Below are positions 1 to 6,150 of a DNA stretch of 8,088 nucleotides, one piece after another. The notes beneath the pieces were generated by a model, which searched no databases, was not told the origin of the DNA, and worked only from the letters and a program-made list of their open reading frames with translations. The stretch's first letter is position 1. Every line of letters starts with the position of its first letter. Made by a program: the position numbers and the translations under genes. Source of the DNA: Rhodoferax sp. UBA5149 (GTDB lineage Bacteria; Pseudomonadota; Gammaproteobacteria; Burkholderiales; Burkholderiaceae_C); contig NZ_DHXT01000057.1 in the NCBI RefSeq assembly GCF_002413825.1, positions 11,643-19,730 of the forward strand. The letters run 5' to 3'.

Positions 1-189
1 GTACTCCGGGTTGGCCTGACCGAGGTTGGATGCGATATTGCGAATTTTTTCGCTGTAAGGGCGGGCGGCGCGCATGCGCTCCTGCGCCTTGCGCATTTTG
101 CTGGCCGCCACCATTTCCATGGCCTTGGTGATCTTCTTGGTGTTCTCCACCGATTTGATCTTGCCGCGTATTTCCTTACCTGCTGCCAT
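1..189 (-). CDS. atpG: ATP synthase F1 subunit gamma, N-terminal part (cut by window edge)
   Basis: Partial gene: 63 N-terminal codons are visible and the rest lies beyond position 1. The product is the central rotor shaft of F1, which couples proton-driven c-ring rotation to catalysis in the alpha/beta hexamer. The visible protein starts MAAGKEIRGKIKSVENTKKI and continues with TKAMEMVAASKMRKAQ, the conserved N-terminal helix of gamma subunits. The ATG at 189-187 has a good Shine-Dalgarno site (AAGGAG, 7 nt upstream). The gene follows atpA after a 29-nt gap, the usual bacterial order, so it belongs to the same transcript. Nothing abnormal is seen in the visible part. Confidence 0.97.
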   Translation of the reverse strand, partial: MAAGKEIRGKIKSVENTKKITKAMEMVAASKMRKAQERMRAARPYSEKIRNIASNLGQANPEY

Positions 190-218
190 GAATGACTCCT
201 TGTGTCTTCAGGTGCAAA

Positions 219-1772
219 TCAAGCAAACGACTTCTTGAACGCGGTTGCCGCAGCCGTCATTTCAGCCTCGGCATCTTTGTCCATGGCCTTGGCCGCTTCC
301 AGTTTGGCCAGCAGCGCCGCGTGCTTGTCTTTGAGGTAAGCATGCAGACCGTGCTCGAACGCCAAGACCTTCTTGACATCGATGTCGTCCATGAAGCCCT
401 TGTTCACGGCAAACAACGTGGCCGCCATCAAACTGATGGGCAGCGGGCTGTATTGCGCCTGCTTGAGCAACTCGGTCACGCGGGCACCGCGGTCGAGCTG
501 CTTGCGGGTGGATTCGTCCAGGTCGGAGGCGAATTGTGCGAAAGCCGCCAATTCACGGTACTGCGCCAAGTCGGTACGGATACCGCCGGACAGATTCTTC
601 ACCAGCTTGGTTTGCGCCGCGCCACCGACGCGGGACACCGAGATACCGGCGTTGATCGCAGGGCGGATACCGGCGTTGAACAGCGAGGTTTCCAGGAAAA
701 TCTGGCCGTCAGTGATCGAGATCACATTGGTCGGCACGAATGCAGACACGTCACCGGCTTGCGTTTCAATGATCGGCAATGCCGTCAGTGAACCGGTCTT
801 GCCCTTGACGGCACCTTTGGTGAAGTCTTCAACATACTTTTCGTTGACACGAGCGGCACGTTCCAGCAGACGGCTGTGGAGATAGAACACGTCGCCGGGG
901 TAGGCTTCGCGGCCTGGTGGGCGACGCAACAGCAAGGACACCTGACGGTAGGCCACCGCTTGTTTGGACAGATCGTCATACACAATCAGCGCGTCTTCAC
1001 CGCGGTCGCGGAAGTATTCGCCCATGGTGCAGCCAGAGTAGGCGCTGACATATTGCATGGCGGCCGACTCGGAAGCCGTGGCAGCCACCACAATGGTGTA
1101 TTCCATGGCGCCAGCTTGTTCCAGCGCGCGCACCACGTTTTTGACGGAAGAGGCTTTTTGGCCAATCGCGACATAAACGCAGGTCATGTTCTGACCCTTC
1201 TGGTTGATGATCGCGTCAATCGCCACGGCGGTCTTGCCGGTCTGACGGTCACCAATGATCAGCTCGCGCTGACCACGGCCCACCGGCACCATGGAGTCAA
1301 TCGACTTCAGGCCGGTTTGCATCGGCTGGTCCACCGATTTACGGGCGATCACGCCCGGCGCAACCTTTTCAATCACGTCGGTCATCTTGGCGTTGATCGG
1401 ACCTTTGCCGTCAATCGGCTGGCCCAGCGCGTTGACTACGCGGCCTTTGAGTTCGGGACCGACCGGCACTTCCAGAATACGACCCGTGCACTTGACGATG
1501 TCGCCTTCGGAAATATGCTCGTAAGCACCCAAAATCACGGAGCCCACCGAGTCGCGCTCGAGGTTCAGTGCCAAGCCGTAGCTTGGTTGACCATCGGCGT
1601 CGGCCGGGAATTCGAGCATTTCGCCCTGCATCACGTCCGAGAGGCCATGAATGCGGCAAATACCGTCGGTGACGGACACGACCGTACCCTGGTTGCGAAT
1701 GTTGGCGCTGGCGGACAGGCCCTCAATACGGCTCTTGATCAGTTCAGAAATTTCTGCGGGATTGAGTTGCAT
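219..1772 (-). CDS. atpA: ATP synthase F1 subunit alpha
   Basis: Full-length (517 aa) non-catalytic nucleotide-binding subunit of F1, three copies per enzyme, on the cytoplasmic face of the inner membrane. Visible landmarks are the N-terminal beta-barrel (about residues 25-95), the Walker A loop GDRQTGKT (174-181), the Walker B stretch ending VYDD (about 261-267), and the ATPase alpha/beta signature PAINAGISVS (371-380) followed by R381 of SRVGG, the arginine that reaches the neighbouring beta catalytic site. Length is close to that of the E. coli subunit (about 513 aa). The ATG at 1772 follows a purine-rich site (GAAGGAAAGAG). It lies 49 nt after atpH and 29 nt before atpG. Long open frames on the opposite strand are GC-driven shadows. 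Confidence 0.99.
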   Translation of the reverse strand: MQLNPAEISELIKSRIEGLSASANIRNQGTVVSVTDGICRIHGLSDVMQGEMLEFPADADGQPSYGLALNLERDSVGSVILGAYEHISEGDIVKCTGRILEVPVGPELKGRVVNALGQPIDGKGPINAKMTDVIEKVAPGVIARKSVDQPMQTGLKSIDSMVPVGRGQRELIIGDRQTGKTAVAIDAIINQKGQNMTCVYVAIGQKASSVKNVVRALEQAGAMEYTIVVAATASESAAMQYVSAYSGCTMGEYFRDRGEDALIVYDDLSKQAVAYRQVSLLLRRPPGREAYPGDVFYLHSRLLERAARVNEKYVEDFTKGAVKGKTGSLTALPIIETQAGDVSAFVPTNVISITDGQIFLETSLFNAGIRPAINAGISVSRVGGAAQTKLVKNLSGGIRTDLAQYRELAAFAQFASDLDESTRKQLDRGARVTELLKQAQYSPLPISLMAATLFAVNKGFMDDIDVKKVLAFEHGLHAYLKDKHAALLAKLEAAKAMDKDAEAEMTAAATAFKKSFA

Positions 1773-1821
1773 GACTCTTTCCTTCTTTCGTTAATTGGGC
1801 TGACAACAAGGGGCTTGCGCC

Positions 1822-2352
1822 TCAAGCTGTCAATGCCACTTTCATTTGTTCCAGACGGGCTTTGACAGAAGAGTCAAGAACCTCATCACCCACCACCACG
1901 CGAATGCCGCCGATCAGTTCGGGCTGCAATTCGACGGAGACGTTGAGCTTGCGTGCGAATCGCTTTTCCAGCGTTGCGGCCAAGTCGGCCAGCGCAGCGC
2001 TGTCAATGGCGAACGCGCTGTACACCACAGCGTCAGCCGAGCCACTTTGGGCATTCTTGAGCGCTTGAAACTGCGCAGCAATTTCCGGCAAAACACTCAA
2101 GCGTCCGTTTTCAATCACGGTGCGCAAGAAGTTTTTTGCCATCTCCGGCAAAGCCACTTTGGCCACACCGGCAATCACATCAAACACTTGAACAGCGGTG
2201 ACGTTGGGGTTGTCAGAGAATTGCTGCAATTGCGGATTTTTCGCAATCTCCTGCAAAGCCTCAACCCAGACCGCCGCACTGTTCAGGTCGGATGACGAAG
2301 CCTTGAACAAGGCTTCAGCGTAAGGGCGGGCAATGGTGGCAAGTTCGGCCAT
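1822..2352 (-). CDS. atpH: ATP synthase F1 subunit delta
   Basis: Full-length 176-aa delta subunit. It sits on top of F1 and ties the alpha/beta hexamer to the b-subunit stalk, forming the stator. The N-terminus MAELATIARPYAEALF is the family's characteristic first helix, and the C-terminal part contains ELIGGIRVVVGDEVLDSSV, the conserved OSCP/delta motif. The ATG at 2352 has AGAGGA about 6 nt upstream, and the gene begins 10 nt after the atpF stop, consistent with coupled translation. It ends in TGA at 1824-1822. No anomalies. Confidence 0.98.
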   Translation of the reverse strand: MAELATIARPYAEALFKASSSDLNSAAVWVEALQEIAKNPQLQQFSDNPNVTAVQVFDVIAGVAKVALPEMAKNFLRTVIENGRLSVLPEIAAQFQALKNAQSGSADAVVYSAFAIDSAALADLAATLEKRFARKLNVSVELQPELIGGIRVVVGDEVLDSSVKARLEQMKVALTA

Positions 2353-2362
2353 GGTTGTCCTC

Positions 2363-2833
2363 TTACAGCTCAGTCTTCAAACGGCCAAGCAAATCAGCAT
2401 GGACAGCGGCATTGACCTCCTTGCGGAGAATCTGCTCGGCGCCCTTGACCGCCAACGCAGCCACTTGTTCACGAAGAACTTCGCGGGCCTTGACGGTTTG
2501 CTGCTCAGCTTCAACCTTGGCAGCAGCAATGATCTTGTTGCCTTCCTCGGTTGCCTTTAGTTTGGCTTCTTCGACGATCGCCTGCCCGCGACGCTCGGCA
2601 TCCGCCAGGCGCGCCGTGGTCTCGGTCCGCGACTTGGCCAATTCGGCTTCCACGCGCTTGTTGGCGGAGGAAAGCTCGGACTTGGCTTTGTCAGCAGCCG
2701 CGAGGCCGTTGGCGATTTTGCTGGCACGTTCGTCCAATGCAGCTGCGATGGGCGGCCACACGAACTTCATCGTGAACAGCACCAGCAATGCGAAGACGAT
2801 GGCTTGCGCTATCAGAGTTCCATTAATGTTCAC
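2363..2833 (-). CDS. atpF: ATP synthase Fo subunit b
   Basis: 156-aa peripheral-stalk subunit. One N-terminal transmembrane helix (about residues 5-25) is followed by a long alanine- and charge-rich helix that dimerises as a coiled coil and reaches F1. R36 in DERASKI matches the conserved arginine next to the membrane in E. coli b, and the length equals the E. coli protein. Translation starts at GTG (2833-2831). That start is well supported by AAGGAG 7 nt upstream and by the family N-terminus MNINGTLIAQ. It lies 36 nt downstream of atpE and 10 nt upstream of atpH. Confidence 0.98.
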   Translation of the reverse strand: MNINGTLIAQAIVFALLVLFTMKFVWPPIAAALDERASKIANGLAAADKAKSELSSANKRVEAELAKSRTETTARLADAERRGQAIVEEAKLKATEEGNKIIAAAKVEAEQQTVKAREVLREQVAALAVKGAEQILRKEVNAAVHADLLGRLKTEL

Positions 2834-2869
2834 AGTAAATCTCCTTCAACGAGATGTTGCAGGAAAGGT

Positions 2870-3133
2870 TTACTTGACCAAACGTGCGATTTGAGCCAGG
2901 AACGGGTTGGCAGTGGCGAACCACAGAGCAATACCGGTACCGATAATGAACGCGGCATCGATCAGACCAGCCAGCACGAACATCTTGGTTTGCAGTTCAC
3001 CCATGAGCTCAGGCTGACGCGCAGCCGCTTCAAGGTACTTGCTACCCATGATGCCGATACCGATACAAGCACCCAACGCGCCCAGACCAATGATCAGACC
3101 AGCAGCCAGAGCAGCAAAACTAATAACTTCCAT
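2870..3133 (-). CDS. atpE: ATP synthase Fo subunit c (proteolipid rotor ring)
   Basis: 87-aa hairpin protein that forms the proton-carrying rotor ring. Helix 1 is glycine-rich (GLGALGACIGIGIMG, about 16-30). The polar loop ARQPE (38-42) contacts gamma/epsilon. Helix 2 carries the proton-binding carboxylate D59 in GLIDAAF. An Asp rather than Glu, and no second carboxylate or glutamine ligand typical of sodium-binding rings, argue for proton coupling. The ATG at 3133 has AGGAG 7 nt upstream, preceded by a long U-rich tract in the mRNA that probably raises its translation, since many c copies are needed per enzyme. The gap to atpB is the longest inside the visible operon (75 nt). Confidence 0.99.
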   Translation of the reverse strand: MEVISFAALAAGLIIGLGALGACIGIGIMGSKYLEAAARQPELMGELQTKMFVLAGLIDAAFIIGTGIALWFATANPFLAQIARLVK

Positions 3134-3208
3134 GATTGACTCCTAAATAAACTAAAAAAACAAAAACAAAAACAAACCGAAAATGAATGCGCAACTTAGC
3201 GCGCAAAA
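3134..3208 (-). promoter_or_regulatory. U-rich translation-enhancer-like leader of atpE
   Basis: The atpB-atpE gap, read in the mRNA sense, contains a run of U blocks separated by single G residues (plus-strand 3152-3177 is almost only A and C). AGGAG and the atpE ATG follow. E. coli atpE is known to have a U-rich translational enhancer upstream of its ribosome site, and this looks like an independent counterpart. Just after the atpB stop there is also a small inverted repeat, TGCGC (3188-3192) and GCGCA (3201-3205), which could form a weak intercistronic hairpin. Function is inferred from position and composition. Confidence 0.55.
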
Positions 3209-4108
3209 TTAATGCGCGTCGTGCGCTTGCCCAATGTAGACCAAGGTCAACATCATGAACACGAAAGCCTGCAAGGTGATGATGATCAGGTGGAACACGC
3301 CCCACGCCCAACCCGCCACCACATGCAGCAACAAAAGCATCAAGCTCGAAGGCTCGAGCGAAAGCGCCCAAGCGCCACCCAGGAGGGCAATCAACATGTA
3401 CACCAACTCACCGGCATACATATTGCCGAACAGCCGCATGCCATGCGAGACCGTTTTGGCGGTAAAGGAAATCAATTGTTCGGCGATGTTGATAACCGCC
3501 AGAATGACAGCGAAAATTGGGTTCTTGCTGGTGCCAAAAGGGGCCGAAACCAACTCATGCGCCCAGCCGCCAATGCCCTTGATCTTGATGTTGTAAACCA
3601 GGCAAATAAACAAAACCGATACCGACAGACCCATGGTCACAGAAAGATCGGCCGTTGGCACGACGCGCAGATAGGCGTGATGCGGATCATGCCCGGCAGC
3701 ACCGTAAATCCAGGCCCACACCGTCGGCAGCAAATCCAGCGGCAGCAAATCCATGGCATTGAGCAGAAAAATCCAGACAAACACGGTCAACGCCAAGGGC
3801 GCCACCAGTTTGCGGCTCTTGGCATTGTGAACAATGGCCTTGGCCTGTCCATCCACTATTTCAATCAGGATTTCAACCGCGGCCTGAAAACGGCCCGGCA
3901 CACCGGAGGTCGCACGGCGCGCCGCTTTCCAAAGAAAGAAACAACCCAGCACACCCAACAGAATCGAGAAAAACAAGGAGTCGATATTGAAGACGGAAAA
4001 ATCAACGATTTCCGTCTGCGGCTTGTTTTGCCAGTGCGTCAGGTGGTGAACAATATAGTCACTGGGGGACGGAGCACCGGCTTCTGCGGACATTGCTTCT
4101 GCGGACAT
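3209..4108 (-). CDS. atpB: ATP synthase Fo subunit a (proton channel)
   Basis: 299-aa polytopic inner-membrane subunit that provides the two proton half-channels against the c-ring. Hydrophobic segments lie near residues 45-60, 103-130, 155-175, 197-220, 232-250 and 256-292. The essential arginine is R225 in GMRLFGNMYAGE, matching E. coli R210, and Q280 in LQAFVFM matches the conserved glutamine of the last helix. The start chosen is the first of two in-frame ATGs, because AAAGAG sits about 7 nt upstream of it. The N-terminus is a near-perfect duplication (MSAEAMSAEA), reported separately. It starts 10 nt after the atpI stop. Confidence 0.98.
   Translation of the reverse strand: MSAEAMSAEAGAPSPSDYIVHHLTHWQNKPQTEIVDFSVFNIDSLFFSILLGVLGCFFLWKAARRATSGVPGRFQAAVEILIEIVDGQAKAIVHNAKSRKLVAPLALTVFVWIFLLNAMDLLPLDLLPTVWAWIYGAAGHDPHHAYLRVVPTADLSVTMGLSVSVLFICLVYNIKIKGIGGWAHELVSAPFGTSKNPIFAVILAVINIAEQLISFTAKTVSHGMRLFGNMYAGELVYMLIALLGGAWALSLEPSSLMLLLLHVVAGWAWGVFHLIIITLQAFVFMMLTLVYIGQAHDAH
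4079..4108 (-). repeat. 15-bp tandem duplication covering the atpB start codon
   Basis: Two adjacent 15-nt units (4094-4108 and 4079-4093) differ at one position. Each encodes MSAEA, so atpB has two consecutive potential start codons five residues apart. The duplication keeps frame. The upstream Shine-Dalgarno-like AAAGAG fits the first ATG better. It most likely arose by replication slippage. Confidence 0.9.
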
Positions 4109-4118
4109 TGTTAACTCT

Positions 4119-4598
4119 TTAATTTGTTGTTCGTTTTGGGCGCATCAAAAGCGCCAACCAATACACCTTCAGGGTCACGATCAAGCCAATCAGCATGGCC
4201 AACCAGTCCAGACCCGGAACCAACTGCGGGGCCGCAGCAAGCATGCCGACACTGACGGCAATCTTGATCGCTTCCCACACAAAAAAACCAAAACCAGCGG
4301 TGGCCGCGTTAATGGACGAGAACTGACTCATCAGACCCCGCGCAAACAGCACAGCGGGAATGACCACCGCCAAAGCACCGTACCCCGCCGACCAACCAGC
4401 ACTCGACCTTCCGGTAAAACCCCAGGCCGCCAAAGCCACCAGCAAACCGACTACCATCTGCCAACTCACGATCCACCACGGAGATACCGAGGGATAAAGT
4501 TCTCGCAAGGCCTGCGCCTCTTCGGCCGTCAGCCGCTTGAACTCCAGCGCTTCGGACTCATCTGTGTCAAATTGGGGAACAGGCGTGATTATCGACAT
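4119..4598 (-). CDS. atpI: ATP synthase I protein (c-ring assembly factor)
   Basis: 159-aa membrane protein, first gene of the operon. AtpI helps assemble or stabilise the c-ring and is not part of the finished enzyme. Four hydrophobic segments (about 42-61, 67-87, 103-123, 129-151) follow a polar, acidic N-terminus of about 40 residues. The GFFVWEAIKI stretch (103-112) resembles the conserved region of the AtpI family. The ATG at 4598 has no clear Shine-Dalgarno site; the next in-frame ATG (residue 48) would remove the first membrane segment, so the upstream start is kept. The family is poorly conserved in sequence, so position before atpB is a large part of the evidence. Confidence 0.88.
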   Translation of the reverse strand: MSIITPVPQFDTDESEALEFKRLTAEEAQALRELYPSVSPWWIVSWQMVVGLLVALAAWGFTGRSSAGWSAGYGALAVVIPAVLFARGLMSQFSSINAATAGFGFFVWEAIKIAVSVGMLAAAPQLVPGLDWLAMLIGLIVTLKVYWLALLMRPKRTTN

Positions 4599-4604
4599 CT
4601 CAAA

Positions 4605-4632
4605 TTACACGCAGGTTACACCCGAGTTACAC
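4605..4632. repeat. Three TTACAC hexamers at exact 11-bp period
   Basis: TTACAC occurs at 4605-4610, 4616-4621 and 4627-4632 (GTGTAA on the other strand), with spacers GCAGG and CCGAG. The 11-bp period puts all three on about the same face of the helix. Tandem hexamers at 11 bp are typical of sites for OmpR/PhoB-type winged-helix response regulators. They fall in the predicted atp leader, between the predicted start point and atpI, and 77-104 bp upstream of the predicted dat start. No regulator is identified. Confidence 0.6.
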
Positions 4633-4656
4633 GCGACGATTGCCGCAAAGCCTTCG

Positions 4657-4662
4657 ATTATA
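4657..4662 (-). promoter_or_regulatory. -10 box of the probable atp operon promoter
   Basis: On the minus strand this reads TATAAT, a perfect sigma-70 -10 box. It predicts a start near 4650 and a leader of about 50 nt before atpI. The expected -35 position (about 4680-4685) reads only GCAAAA, so the promoter may depend on an activator or on the strong -10. It overlaps the spacer of the divergent dat promoter. Confidence 0.5.
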
Positions 4663-4674
4663 CGTAGAAACCCG

Positions 4675-4702
4675 TGGCTTTTTGCCATGCTCCGGTCATA
4701 AT
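4675..4702 (+). promoter_or_regulatory. Probable dat promoter giving a leaderless mRNA
   Basis: CATAAT at 4697-4702 matches the -10 consensus at five of six positions. A poor -35 candidate, TGGCTT (4675-4680), lies 16 bp upstream. A start about 7 nt after the -10 falls at the A of the dat ATG (4709), and there is no Shine-Dalgarno sequence before that ATG. Confidence 0.4.
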
Positions 4703-4708
4703 TCATTC

Positions 4709-5629
4709 ATGAACACCTTGCCACCTCTGCCGTGCTACCTCAACGGCGAGTTCACCGAGCTGCCCAAGGCCAAGATCAGCGTCATGGACCGTGGCTTCAT
4801 TTTTGGCGACGGCGTGTACGAAGTCGTGCCGGTCTATGGCGGGCAGTTGTTCCAGTTTGCCCAGCACATGGCACGGCTTGATCGCAGCCTGACGGAGCTG
4901 CGCATTGGCAATCCGATGACACACGCGCAGTGGGCCGAGGTTGCTCTTAAATTAATAGCGTCCTACGACGATTCCACGGGGGCCAAGGCCGAAAACATCG
5001 ATCAACTGATCTACATCCAGATCACCCGTGGCGTGGCCATGCGCGACCACGTGATGCCCAGCAACATCACGCCGACCGTGTTTGTCATGACCAATGCGAT
5101 GAAGCCCGCCAGCGCGGCGCAGCGCAGCCAGGGCGTGGCGTGCGTGACGGCGGACGACTTTCGCTGGGAAAAAGCGCATATCAAAAGCACCAGCTTGTTG
5201 GGGGCGGTCTTTGCCCGCCAGATCAGCTTTGACGCGGACGCGCTGGAAACCATCATGTTTCGCGACGGCTTTTTGAGCGAAGCGGCAGCCAGCAACGTCT
5301 GGGTGGTGAAAGGCGGCACCGTGCTGGGCCCGCCCAAGAACCACCTGGTGCTGGAAGGCATTCGCTACGGTCTGCTTGAAAAAATTTGCCATGCCCAGGG
5401 CATTGGCTTTGAGCTGCGCCGCATCAGCCGCGAAGAAGTCCTGAATGCCGACGAGCTGCTCTTGTCCTCCGCCACCAAAGAGGTGCTGGCTGTGACCACG
5501 CTGGACGGCCAGCCCGTCGGCACGGGTCAACCCGGTCCGGTCTACGCGCAGCTGTATGCAGGCTACCAACAAACCAAAGAACAGTCGCGGCTGCAGCCCC
5601 CTCGGGGCGCGACCCGCGCCGCCCTTTGA
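4709..5629 (+). CDS. dat: D-amino acid aminotransferase (PLP class IV)
   Basis: 306-aa class IV aminotransferase, probably interconverting D-alanine and 2-oxoglutarate with pyruvate and D-glutamate (cytoplasmic, cell-wall precursor supply). Catalytic lysine K159 (HIKSTSLLGA) and E191 (EAAASN), which contacts the PLP pyridine nitrogen, are 32 residues apart as in Bacillus D-amino acid transaminase. Y37 (GVYEVV) and the R/H pair in TRGVAMRDH (R112, H114) match that enzyme's carboxylate-trap residues, which favours D-amino acids over branched-chain substrates. The Y37-to-R112 interval is about 8 residues longer than in the Bacillus enzyme as I recall it, because of an insert near residues 79-96. 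The C-terminus has about 14 extra residues. The ATG at 4709 is preferred to an upstream TTG (4640), whose added residues do not resemble the family. Confidence 0.88.
   Translation: MNTLPPLPCYLNGEFTELPKAKISVMDRGFIFGDGVYEVVPVYGGQLFQFAQHMARLDRSLTELRIGNPMTHAQWAEVALKLIASYDDSTGAKAENIDQLIYIQITRGVAMRDHVMPSNITPTVFVMTNAMKPASAAQRSQGVACVTADDFRWEKAHIKSTSLLGAVFARQISFDADALETIMFRDGFLSEAAASNVWVVKGGTVLGPPKNHLVLEGIRYGLLEKICHAQGIGFELRRISREEVLNADELLLSSATKEVLAVTTLDGQPVGTGQPGPVYAQLYAGYQQTKEQSRLQPPRGATRAAL
4941..4996. repeat. Probable degenerate interspersed repeat fixed inside dat
   Basis: An AT-rich head with the near-palindrome GCTCTTAA-A-TTAATAGC (4943-4959, one mismatched pair) stands out in a GC-rich gene. 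Tail GGGGGCCAAGGCCGAAAAC (4978-4996) follows. I recall a family of interspersed Comamonadaceae repeats starting with a GCTATTAA-type palindrome and ending in an AGGCC-like tail; this segment fits that pattern. It stays in frame and encodes roughly LKLIASYDDSTGAKAEN. Family membership is from memory and needs a search. Confidence 0.55.
5597..5620. repeat. Nested GC-rich hairpins at the 3' end of dat
   Basis: CCCC-TC-GGGG (5598-5607) and GGCGCG-ACC-CGCGCC (5606-5620) are two short, overlapping perfect inverted repeats in the last codons of dat. They encode the extra C-terminal residues. No T-run follows, so this is not a classical intrinsic terminator and transcription probably continues into the next gene. 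Confidence 0.5.
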
Positions 5630-5656
5630 AACCGCCGACCCAAGCCATCCCACACC

Positions 5657-5947
5657 ATGTCCCTACCGATCAACCCCGACATCCCGCGCAACGAGTCGCT
5701 CATTGAATACCCGTCGCTGTTTCCCATCAAAGTCATGGGCAACAAAGTCGACGGCCTGGTGCACGCCATCACACTGATCGCCCATCAGTTCGACCCCACC
5801 TTTGATGCATCGACTATTGAGCTGCGTGAGAGCAAGGGCGGCAAGTACCTGGGTATCACCATCACCGTCACCGCCACCAGCCGCGAGCAGCTCGACGAGC
5901 TGTACCGCACGCTGAGCACGCATCCGATGGTGAAAGTCGTGCTGTAA
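5657..5947 (+). CDS. DUF493 (YbeD family) protein
   Basis: 96-aa small cytoplasmic protein of the YbeD/DUF493 family, with a ferredoxin-like (ACT-like) fold and no established biochemical role. YPSLFPIKVMG (about 19-29) matches the family start seen in E. coli YbeD (FPTPFTYKVMG). SKGGKYLGITITVTATS followed by the ending MVKVVL matches its conserved second half. It starts 27 nt after dat, so the two are probably cotranscribed; no strong Shine-Dalgarno site is visible. In E. coli and many Burkholderiales this gene lies directly before lipB, suggesting a link to lipoate attachment. Here the next gene is a toxin gene instead. Confidence 0.92.
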   Translation: MSLPINPDIPRNESLIEYPSLFPIKVMGNKVDGLVHAITLIAHQFDPTFDASTIELRESKGGKYLGITITVTATSREQLDELYRTLSTHPMVKVVL

Positions 5948-6110
5948 ATTCAGCTCACGACACGTTTATAAAAATTCTTGCCCGTTTTCTTTCATATGCG
6001 TGGATCGGCTACGGTCTTGTGAAAGATTCCCACCCCACGCATCACAAACAGCTTGCTTTAGTGGCCCCACTTTTTGGGATGGCGGGGCCAATCCACCTCA
6101 GGCCGAAAAC
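5948..6110. other. Intergenic junction with inverted repeats, likely island border
   Basis: No gene is seen here. Two perfect inverted repeats stand out: ATGCGTGG (5996-6003) with CCACGCAT (6035-6042) around a 31-nt loop, and TGGCCCC (6062-6068) with GGGGCCA (6084-6090) around a 15-nt loop. Neither is followed by a T-run. It separates the conserved dat/DUF493 pair from the accessory toxin-antitoxin/methyltransferase genes, so it may mark the edge of an insertion, but no integrase, tRNA or clear direct repeat is visible. Confidence 0.5.
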
Positions 6111-6115
6111 TTCAA

Positions 6116-6138
6116 TATGATATACACCCCTAGGGTGG
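6116..6138 (+). promoter_or_regulatory. Promoter/operator of the toxin-antitoxin operon
   Basis: TATGAT (6116-6121) fits a -10 box; no convincing -35 is seen. Immediately downstream is the inverted repeat CACCC-CTA-GGGTG (6125-6137). It would cover the start point and overlaps the ribosome-site-like GGTGG (6134-6138). That is a natural place for an autorepressor such as the HigA-like protein encoded downstream. Binding is inferred. Confidence 0.5.
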
Positions 6139-6150
6139 AAACAAATTAAA

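Noticed and set aside
876..1865. 329-codon open frame on the plus strand antisense to atpA
   Set aside because: It mirrors atpA codon structure in a GC-rich gene, is rich in His and Arg without any recognisable fold or ribosome site, and atpA is unambiguous.
3212..4114. 300-codon open frame antisense to atpB
   Set aside because: It spans almost exactly the atpB gene and has a low-complexity His/Gln/Arg-rich translation; this is a shadow frame.
4640..4708. Upstream TTG start extending dat by 23 residues
   Set aside because: The added residues do not resemble the family, the region holds both divergent promoters, and the ATG at 4709 matches the usual N-terminus.
4952..5653. 233-codon minus-strand open frame over dat
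   Set aside because: It is opposite a gene with clear catalytic residues, and its translation matches no family I know.
5996..6042. attC or phage attachment site
   Set aside because: The 8-bp inverted repeat lacks the integron core site motif, and no integrase, cassette or tRNA gene is visible nearby.
6062..6090. Intrinsic terminator after the DUF493 gene
   Set aside because: The 7-bp stem has a 15-nt loop and no following T-run on either strand, so it is listed only as an inverted repeat.
5948..6150. tRNA, small RNA gene or CRISPR repeats in the intergenic region
   Set aside because: No cloverleaf, no regularly spaced repeat and no promoter-terminator pair could be found by eye.
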